A stretch of DNA of 64,000 nucleotides, from NCBI GenBank assembly GCA_036417435.1, contig CM070903.1:62001-126000 (forward strand), given 5' to 3'. The notes beneath the pieces are model-generated. The model was not told the origin of the DNA and did not search any database. It saw only the letters and a program-made list of their open reading frames with translations. This document shows, piece after piece, positions 56,126 through 64,000 of the stretch (its first letter is position 1; each line of letters starts with the position of its first letter). Made by a program: the position numbers and the translations under genes. This DNA is from Inia geoffrensis (Eukaryota; Chordata; Mammalia; Artiodactyla; Iniidae).

Positions 56126-57620
56126 GTAAACTAGAACACCCCACTCTTCCTTCCTCTCAGCCCCTGAAAACAACCATTCTACTTTCTGTCTCCATGATTT
56201 TGAATACTTTAAGTAGCTCGTATAAATGGAAACATACAGAATTTGTCTTTTTGTGACTGATTTAATTCATCTAGTATAATGCTGAATAGAGTACTGGAAA
56301 TGAACATCCTTGTTAATCTTTTCATTGAACAAAATTTTTGTTGCATTAACTTTCTCTGTCGTTTTTCCTTGTTACTGACCTTAGGGAGAAAGTATTCCTC
56401 TTTTGCCATTAAGTATGATGTTACCTGTAGGTCTTTTGTAGATGCTGTGAAAGTGAAGCAACTCCCTTTTCCTAACTTCCTGAGAGGTTTTACCATGAGC
56501 AGGCATTACATTTTATAAAATTGTTTTCCTGCCTCATTTGTTTGTTACGACTTTTATTCTTTGTCTCTTTGAACTGATGGTTTACAGTGAAGATAAATTA
56601 TACCAATTTATTTTCAAATGCTTATTAGCCTTGCTACATTGCATAAATTCCACTTAATCTGTATATAATTCTTTTTTATATTGTTGGACTTAGTTTGCTA
56701 ATATTTAGTTCAGGAGTTTTGTATCTAAATTGGTAAAAGATATTGGTCTGAGTTTTCTTTTCTTGCAACGTCTTTGTTTGGTTTGGGTAACAGAGTTATA
56801 TTAGCCTCATAAAATACGGTTTTAAGCATTCCTTCTTCTCCGTAATGGAAGAGATTGTAAAATTCATGTTCATTCTTTTTATATGTTTGGAAGACTTTTT
56901 CTGTGAAATCAGCTGAGCCCAGAGATTTCTTTGTTGGGAGCTACTTAATTATAAATTCAATGTCTTTAATGGACTATTCAGATCATCTAGCTCTTTTGTT
57001 GAGTTTTGGTATTTGTGTTTTTTGAGGAATTCAGCATGACTGTTTCTTCTAAGTTTTAAATGTATGAGTGTAAAAATGTTTATAGTATTTCCCTATTATC
57101 TTTTTCACAGCTGGAGTTTCTTTCTCAATAGCCCTCATCTTGTCCTGACATAGATGATTTGCATGTTCTTTATTTTTGTCGTCCTTGCTGGAGGCTTATC
57201 AATCTTATTGATTTATTCAAGGAATCAGATTTTAGTTTCATTGATTTTCTCTATTGTTTTCCTATTTTCATTTACTTCTGCTCTTACAGTTATTCTTTCT
57301 TTCCTTCTGCTTGCTTTAGATTTATTTTTCTTTTCTTTTTCTGGTTTCTTATGGAGGAAGTTTAGGTTAAATGTTTGAGACCCTTTTTCATTTATAGTGT
57401 ACTCTGTAAATTCTCCTCTCCTTCCTATTATTGAGCTTATATTGCGAAGTTATTTCTAAAATTTGGCCATTGTGTTTTTTCAGTTCCAAATTTTCAATTT
57501 GGTTCTTCTTTATATTTTCTGCTTCTTTTGCTGAGACTTTCCGTCATTCTCTCCATTTCAAGAGTCTTTGTCATTTTGTGTTATAAAATATTTATGTTTT
57601 CTTTCAAGTTTTTTATTAGA

Positions 57621-59880
57621 TAATTCCAAAATCTGGGCTAACTAAATGTTGACTTATGTATTTTTTCCCATGTGAGTTGAAGTTTTCCTGATTCTTCTGA
57701 GTAATTACATGCTAAGTGAATATGTAATGTAACCAGGACATTTTCAGTATTACGTTATGACCTCTGGATCTTGCTGAAGTACAATGGAATAGGAGAAAAT
57801 GTTTGTTTTAGCCACAGCAACTGACCAAGTTATGTCCAGGCCACAGCTCTGGCCAGACTTCAGTGGATCCTGCTTTCAATGTCAGTTATGTTTTCAAAGG
57901 CTTGACTCTTTGGATTTGTCACAGGTGTGTGTCACCCAGTGGCCACTCTGACACCTAGGTAGAGGTCTATCCTGTAGTTATTCTCAGAGTCTGTGGTACA
58001 TTCCTAAGGTCACATTCATGCATGCACAGCTTGAGGGCAAGCCGGGAGTTCAGCAACAAGCTTATAATGTTCCTTTTCTGAGATCCTCCCTCTCTGGATG
58101 TCCTCAGTACTTTCTGGGTCCCTAGAGCTCTCATTTTTGGCACTCCAGCCAGAATGCTAGGACTCGATTTACCCTCTGCCCTTCTGCACCTTTCCTGTGA
58201 CTGCATGTGCATCTGGGACAAGTGGTAAGAAGATATAGGAGAAAAACAATAATATGTTGCTCATCCTCTTGGGACCACATCACCTTTAATCTGAGTGGAA
58301 TGGATCCCTCAGAGTTTTAGGTGCACATGATACCCCTACTGTCCATGTGTTGACCTGGTTACTGTCCAATAATAGAATTTTCTGCAACTCAATCAATTTT
58401 ACTGATCAAGAAAAGAATATTAGGAGAGGAAGAACATAGGCAGGCGAGATTGGGAAGACCTTTGTGGCCACTGTCTGTTATTCTGGAATTCAAGAGAGTG
58501 GTCTGGGTTATAGATCAACTACAAGTAGTGTTTGGGTCATAGACTAATAGGAGGGTAGAGGGAAGAATGCATCACAGTAAAGTAAAAGTGAGGTTGGAGC
58601 CCTACATAATTAAATGTTAGGGCAGAAATGGAACTGTATGCATACAATGCTAGCAAAAGTCTTTGGAAATTTTTTTAAATAGCTAGGAAAATGTCATGCA
58701 ATTGAAGCAGTGATAACAGAGTTTTTCATTAAAAACAGCAATCAAACATCACAAAGATATTGTGAAACAAGCATTGAACATTGATTGAACATTGACTATT
58801 GATTAGGACAATGTATTTATCTCCCAGCTCATCAGTGAAGATTTGAAATTAGATGATTCTGGGTTCAAGTAACAATACCAGCAACCACACGCACAGTTAA
58901 TGTAGACACAGGTGTTTGTTTCTTGAAATTCATTCATTCACTTGGTTATCTTTATTTCATTACCTGCAAAATAAAGATAACAATGCAAAGTTTATATAAC
59001 CAAGTGAGGAAAATGAGATCTGTGATATCGAACGTCTTACATACTAGATCCTGCATTAATATAAGATTACATTCCTAGATGGTAAAAATTATAGTGAAGA
59101 AAATGGGAAAAATTATAGTGAAGAAAATGGGAAGAAAATTAGAGTGAAGAAAATGGGTGTTAAAGGAAGTATTATAGCTAGAGAAGTAGGCTTGGTCCTT
59201 GTATGTTAGAAAAGCTCTTTACGTAGCTTTGCTCTGAAAAACATTCGACTGGAATAGAAACACTTGGGTGATGCTGCACAGCCAAATGAAAGATAAGTGC
59301 CAATAAGAGAGAACGCACTATTTTATTGCATGAGAAGAATATTGTTGATGAGAAAGATTTTAGGTACACAAATTCAAAACAATCTACATAAATAAGCTCA
59401 TCAAGTAACTTTATACAACGGCAACCATCAATTCTATCCTTAATATTCCATGAATCTAATAAATCAGATACTGAAATAACTTTTTAAAAAACACAAAAAT
59501 TGTCCTAGCCAGACTACTTAAAAATACAAGAGTATAGTTGAAATTAACTCTAATGTTTAGGAGAAAAATTGTCAATTGCCAATTGCAAATTTGACCTTTG
59601 GGAAAGGCCTAGAATTTCCCAAGAGAAAGCCTAAATTAATAGGGATAAAACAGGAAGCTCACCTCCTCTGAGCCCTGGATTCTCTACTGTAGAGACCTTA
59701 TCAATTCCTTGCTTTCAGACTCCTGAAACACGACTCATGGTTGGAATTCTGAGTAGCTGAGAAATCTCTTCCTGTGAGACAGAAGCATTACATTGATATT
59801 TTCTTCCTGGGGCTCAACTATTGCCAATTTTTATTCGTCTAACAGAGGTGTGGTCCTCTTTAGACTGTTGTACAAAGTTT
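57621..59880. other. Unassigned DNA upstream of the V1R relic
   Basis: No gene or confident repeat family. A 25-bp unit like 'aattatagtgaagaaaatggg' is repeated about three times at 59087-59158. The minus frame at 57967-58221 has no recognisable motif. Confidence 0.5.
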
Positions 59881-60905
59881 CTAAGAATTAGATATTCAAC
59901 TGATACCATTTTGGAAATTTTCTTCATCTCTCAAGTTGGCACTGGGAATCTGGGAAACCTGTTCGTATTAATATTATACATGTGCATTTAAAAAATTCAT
60001 CCACACCAGAAGAAGCCCACGGATACAATTCTCATGCACCTAACCCTAGCTAATATCATGACCATTATGTTCAGGGGCATTCAAGATGCAATGTCATCTT
60101 TTGGAATTTGGCCTATAATGGGTGATATTGGCTGTACATCATTGTTGTACATTCCTAGCATGACTCAAGGCATTTCTCTCTGCACAATTTCTATCTTGAA
60201 CACTTTTCAGGCCATCAAAATTAGCCCCGGAAACTCTAAGTGGGCGTGGCTCAAACCCCAAACCTCCACATGCGTTTTGCCTTCATTCCTCTTTTTCTGG
60301 GTCATCAACATGCTCATCTACATCTGGATCATCACAAACAATGAAGCCGTCACCAATGCCTCAGCCGCTCAACCCGGCTATTCTCTGGCTTACTGTAAAA
60401 CAAAGCGAGGGGATTACAGGGAGTCAGCAGTATTTCAGAGTGCCATGCTCATCCGGGTTTTCCTCTGCATCAACCTCACGGTCTGGACCAGTGGCTGCAT
60501 GGTGATGCTCCTCTACAATCACCACAAGACAACTCAGAATCTTCATGGCAACAACTTATCTCCCAGGCCACCTCCTGAACCCAGAGACACCGACACCATT
60601 CTGCTCGTGAGCTGCTTTGTCTTTTGTTGCCTGCCTTTACCACTTACTTGTCCTTAAAATCTGAAAGTAACATGTTGCTAGAGAGCATCATTGGATTTCT
60701 GTCCTCTTGCTACCCAGCCATGTGTCCTTCGGTGATGCTGAAAAGTGCCCGTAGAATTTCCTGCCTCAACTCCTCCCTTGCCAAGATGAGAATGCTCTCT
60801 AATAAAAGGGAATTAATAGTGATGGCATGGTCACCACCCAGCCTTCCTCTCAATAGAAGGATACATTGCCATAAAAGTGTTTTGAAAGAAAAGACACAGT
60901 ATTGA
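59881..60905 (+). pseudogene. Vomeronasal type-1 receptor (V1R) pseudogene
   Basis: V1Rs are single-exon G-protein-coupled receptors of about 300 residues that detect pheromone-like molecules in the vomeronasal organ. From about 59902 the frame reads a TM1 start ('DTILEIFFISQVGTGNLGN'), then 'KKPTDTILMHLTLANIMTIM' (TM2), 'ISLCTISILNTFQAIKISPG' (TM3 end and the hallmark loop), 'SKWAWLKPQ', TM4, and TM5 'MLIRVFLCINLTVWTSGCMV'. The C terminus 'MLLESIIGFLSSCYPAMCPS' (TM7) is in a different frame. Three lesions are visible: no in-frame ATG at the expected start, TAA at 59989-59991 in TM1/loop 1, and a frameshift between about 60620 and 60655 in TM6. This fits cetaceans, which lack a working vomeronasal system. 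Which V1R subfamily it belongs to cannot be told here. Confidence 0.92.
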
Positions 60906-60984
60906 AAAGTATGTTTGTTTTTTTATTCTGCCTCTGGGCTCTGTTCAAAAGGTAATAGAAAAATATAGTTAAAGTTTAATTAAC

Positions 60985-61420
60985 CCCTGTGAAAACTATG
61001 TCTGCTGCAGGATTCCTCTGAATTTTATCAGATTAAGAAATCTCTCTTCTATTCCTACTTTGCTAATAATTTTTTATTATGAATGTGTTTCGAATTTTAT
61101 CCTTTTTACACTTTTAAAAATTACATGCGGGCTTCCCTGGTGGCGCAGTGGTTGAGAGTCCGCCTGCCGATGCAGAGGACACGGGTTCGTGCCCCGGTCC
61201 GGGAAGATCCCACATGCCGCGGAGCGGCTGGGCCCGCGAGCCACGGCCGCTGAGCCTGCGCGTCCGGAGTCTGTGCTCCGCGACGGGAGAGGCCACAGCA
61301 GTGAGAGGCCCGCGTACCGCAAAAAAAAAAAAAAAAAAAATTACATGAATTTTACTCCTTTCCTACTCAGGTGGGCAATTTACTTCCCCACTGCATTTGA
61401 GTAGTTTATATTTAAATGTT
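60985..61420 (-). mobile_element. Old L1 RT-region fragment in reverse, split by a SINE
   Basis: 'cagattaagaaatctctcttctattcc', 'actttgctaataattttttattatgaatg' and 'gaattttatcc' are decayed ORF2 RT sequence in reverse. The right border is unclear. Confidence 0.65.
61129..61335 (+). mobile_element. Short-form CHR-type SINE, the most intact in the window
   Basis: Few differences from the apparent consensus, CpGs largely kept ('gcctgcgcgtccggag', 'ctccgcgacgggagagg', 'cccgcgtaccgc') and an uninterrupted A tail. AAAAATTACATG at 61116-61127 and 61336-61347. The kept CpGs and clean tail suggest it is one of the youngest insertions here. Confidence 0.97.
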
Positions 61421-62744
61421 TATTCAGTCTTTTAGTCCTGGAATTCAAATATACCTGTTGATGATATTTTATTTTTACACATCACTGATTTTAACTTGCT
61501 GGTATTCACCTATAATTATTTTTTCCACAATGTCGTTGTATACTTTTGGTACATTTATATTGGTTCAATAAAACAAGTGGAGAATATTCTCTCACTTTTT
61601 ATTCTCTGATAAAATATGAGAGAATATCCAAGGGTGCCTCCTACTCAGTGGCCCCAAGAGGAGTCCTGCCTGCTCGCTCAGGTCTGGATGTCCCCCTAGG
61701 GTGGCGGCCCATCTGGACCATCTGCTTGGCTCTCCCGGACGCTGGAGGAGGACCCACACTCCCCCCATGGCCGACACCAGGGAAGGGCCCGGGAGCTCAA
61801 GATCCAGCACAGTGAAAGACAAGATGGGTGAGTGAGCTGGACAGCAGGTCAGTAGAAAGTCGCCAGCATGCCTGTGAGTCACGTGGGGCACGGTGAGCAG
61901 TTTCCAACAAATGTGTAAAGGAACCTAATACACAGAAGAGAGAAAGTAGGGCAGAAACAACATGTACAGCAAGAATGACCCAGAATTTTCTAAGACTGAC
62001 GAACAATATCAACCCACAGATTCAAGACGCTCCATGACAATGTAATAAAAGTGCTGAAATCAAAGACAAAGAACAAATATTAAAGCAGGAGGAGCATACA
62101 AGGCACCAAGCATTGGATTCGACAGCACAGAGCTGTCCAACTGCGAACACGATTATCCTTCAAGGAGAGGGAAGACTGACCCCAGAGGCTGCCACTGCCC
62201 CCACAGGCCCAGGAGGTGAGGCTGCTTCCCCCTCACAGGGCCGGGCCGGGCGGGCGCGCCTCTTCGGTTTCAGGGCACCGGGATGACCCAGCCCAGGGCC
62301 TCAGGAGTGGGGCCCTCACAGAGAGCTGCTTGGGTGGCCCAAACGGAAGGGTCGCTGCCGCCCAGTGGGCTTGGAGGGAAGAGCATCAAACCAAAGAGGG
62401 TTATTGTCCAGACCTAAATACTGATGGAGCTTGCCTTGCTAGGTTTTGGACATGCCTGGGACTCACCACCCTTTTATTCCAAGTTCCCCTTTCAGAGTGG
62501 GAGTGTATGTCGTGTGCCTGTCCTGTCACTGTGCTTTAGAAGCACAAACTCCTGTGGTTCCATGGGTCACCTCTGGATGAATCCTACCTCGAGTCTCACA
62601 TATATCTGGTTTCGATGAGATTTAGAGGAGACTTTGGACTTCGGGGTTGGTGCTGGATTGAGTCAAGACTTTAGGGCTGTTGGGATGGAAATGAATGTAT
62701 GTGCAGGTGAGGACATGAATTTGGGGGACCCAGGGGCAGAGTGC
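61421..62744. other. Unassigned DNA, partly GC-rich
   Basis: 61.65-61.82 and 62.15-62.38 kb are GC-rich, but no exon or CpG-island gene start is recognised. Frames at 61546-61815 and 62216-62539 are Pro/Gly/Ser-rich and carry no known motif. Confidence 0.45.
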
Positions 62745-63135
62745 TATGGTCTGGGTCCCTCCAAAATTCATATGCTGAGGCCTGTCTTTGTCTGAGCTGC
62801 TGTAACAGAGCATCGTAGGTTAGGTGTCTTATAAACAACAGAAACATCTGTCTCAGAGCTCTGGAGGCTGAGAAGTCCAAGGTCAAACACCAGCAGATTC
62901 AGTGTCTGGTGAGGCCCCCTTCCTGGTTCAGTCTTCCTGCTGTGTCCTCACATGGAGGAAGGGGACCAGGGAGCTCTCTGGGGCCTCTTTTATAAGGACA
63001 CTAATCCCATCCTTGGGGCTCCACCCTCACGACCTCATTACCTCCCAAAGGCCCCGTCTCCTAACGCCACCACATTAGGGATTAGTTTCCAACACCTGAA
63101 TTTTGAGAGGTCACAAACCTTCAGTCTACAGCAAA
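62745..63135 (-). mobile_element. MaLR-type (MLT1/MST) LTR, mainly reverse
   Basis: 'gagctgctgtaacagagc', 'cttataaacaacagaaac', 'agagctctggaggctgagaagtccaagg', 'tgtgtcctcacatggagg', 'ttttataaggacactaatccc' and 'acctcattacctcccaaagg' read as a MaLR LTR in reverse. Just before it, 62745-62790 ('ctatggtctgggtccctcc', 'aaaattcatatgctgaggcc') is the start of a MaLR LTR in the plus direction, so two pieces meet tail to head. Confidence 0.75.
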
Positions 63136-63542
63136 TTCACAGTGTACAAGCCCATTCACACAGTGTTTGAAACCAGGCTCAAGTCTCCTCTGGTCATAGA
63201 AGCCAGGTATCAGCCTTGGGGGTGGTTCTGAGTGGGAGGGGCACTTGGGGCCTCCAGCGCGTTGGAGGGTCTGGGCCTGAACACTGGTTACACGTGTGCC
63301 CACTTTGTGAAACTTCATCCACCTGTATACTCATGACTTACGCGGTTTGGTGTATATAATTTATATTTCAATAAAAAGTTAACTAAAAATCAAAACCACA
63401 CACACCAAAAAATGCAGACATGCACCTATTGGCATGAAAGTTTCTTCATATTAGATGAGAAAGGCTACAAAGCAACGCACACAGTATGATCCATGCTTTT
63501 GCAAAATAATGTATGTGCACAGAGCCAGGATATACACCAACA

Positions 63543-63600
63543 TTCATTTATTAAAAAATATTTATTGAGCATGTACTATGTGCCGACACATAATTTATCT
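63543..63600. mobile_element. Short L2-like fragment
   Basis: 'atttattgagcatgtactatgtgccgacac' matches the common L2 3'-end motif (tttattgagc...tactatgtgcc). Very short, so the assignment is tentative. Confidence 0.45.
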
Positions 63601-64000
63601 GGAAGACGTCTCTACAAGTGGACTACCCCATGCAGAGCCTCATCGCATGCATCGCACCTCAGGCTCCCACGAGGCTCTGTGTGACCCCACATCCCGCGAG
63701 CTGAGTGGGTGAGCCGAGGGCGGGAAGGACACGCACACACAACACACGAACAGCCACCTTCACAGGAGCACAGGGTTGACGAGAGTGTCCTACGAGCTTA
63801 GAACTAGACCTGGCTGAGGGACACTGGGCCATCAACTACCCACAGGTGGGCACCTGGAAACACAGCCCAGTTCTAAGGACAGGCAGGACAGTGACAATGG
63901 CGAGCGTGGACCCCGAGGAGCACGGGCGCGTCTGGGGAGGGCCCGCGGCCCCGCGCCCTCGGGTGAGGGTGTTACCACCCCATCCTGGTGCAAGTCCGCG
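63601..64000. other. Unassigned DNA rising in GC and CpG at the right edge
   Basis: 63.89-64.0 kb is CpG-rich ('cacgggcgcgtctgggg', 'cccgcggccccgcgccc') and may be the edge of a CpG island beyond the window. No exon is visible. Confidence 0.4.

Larger units (their letters stand above)
55150..57620 (-). mobile_element. Old L1 fragments in reverse, interrupted by Tigger1
   Basis: 55150-55280 ('tttctctctgagcactgcttc', 'cattttcattcttctctaag') and 56260-57620 ('ccattaagtatgatgttacctgtagg', 'ttggtctgagttttcttttcttgc', 'ggcttatcaatcttattgattt', 'tttcattgattttctctattg') are L1 ORF2 in reverse. 55285-55452 and 56128-56260 form one other old repeat ('gtgtacagttcagtggcac', 'aaccattctactttctgtctcc') split by the transposon. 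All are heavily decayed. Confidence 0.82.

Noticed and set aside
2464..61335. Many 60-130 residue frames such as 'PADAGDTGSCPGPGRSHMPRSG'
   Set aside because: They are translations of the CHR-type SINE body and recur wherever the SINE does.
62622..63170. Small frames near 62.6-63.2 kb
   Set aside because: They lie within or across a MaLR LTR and have no protein-like features.

Overview
This is repeat-dominated mammalian nuclear DNA, most likely from a cetacean and probably a toothed whale. The main evidence is the many tRNA-Glu-derived SINEs of the cetartiodactyl CHR type, in both the long form (many 'caactactgagcc' blocks) and the short form ('ggagcggctgggcccg'...'gaggcccgcgtaccgc'), together with a cetartiodactyl-type L1 and no recognisable ruminant BovB. 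I see no intact protein-coding gene. The one clear gene relic is a broken vomeronasal type-1 receptor (V1R) at about 59.88-60.9 kb. All family names here are from memory of consensus sequences; no database was searched.

The window looks subtelomeric. From about 6 to 51.8 kb it is built from diverged copies of two duplicon blocks. Block alpha (old L1 tail, ERV-type LTR, low-copy sequence, then a degenerate CCCTAA island) occurs at 6.18-12.99 (alpha1), 13.34-13.64 (partial, alpha3), 40.26-45.95 (alpha2) and 51.38-51.82 kb (alpha4, internally deleted). Block beta (old L1 ORF2 piece plus a CpG-rich 0.3 kb unit with CTCF-like motifs) occurs at 20.75-23.09 (beta1), 31.19-32.49 plus 39.6-40.26 (beta2, split by a younger L1), 47.09-48.34 (beta3) and 48.6-51.37 kb (beta4). 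Where both are complete, beta runs directly into alpha. Beta1 instead meets a 5.1 kb degenerate telomere-like minisatellite (23.39-28.47 kb) with a 24-bp unit and higher-order periods. The last CCCTAA island, at 51.71-51.82 kb, is where the duplicons stop and AT-rich single-copy-looking DNA begins. The C-rich strand orientation would put the chromosome end on the low-coordinate side (inference).

Region by region: 0-6.2 kb is L1 (minus), SINEs, and an L1 tail carrying a solo LTR. 6.2-13.6 kb is alpha1/alpha3 with five later SINEs and a later LTR that contains a tRNA-Glu-like segment. 13.6-20.7 kb is GC-rich DNA with an ERV LTR, two MLT1-type LTRs and one protein-like open segment, but no recognised gene. 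20.7-28.5 kb is beta1 and the minisatellite. 28.5-31 kb is unassigned DNA and a 5'-inverted L1. 31-51.8 kb is beta2 (split by a 7.1 kb near-full-length but dead L1), alpha2, two L1 tails, beta3, beta4 and alpha4. 51.8-64 kb is the more unique flank: old L1s, a deleted Tigger1 transposon with a SINE inside it, the V1R pseudogene, a very intact SINE, and a MaLR LTR.

The most interesting signals are the duplicon/ITS architecture, the 24-bp minisatellite, the CTCF/NRF1-type motifs in the CpG unit, two SINEs inserted at the same target in tandem, and the tRNA-like segment inside an LTR.
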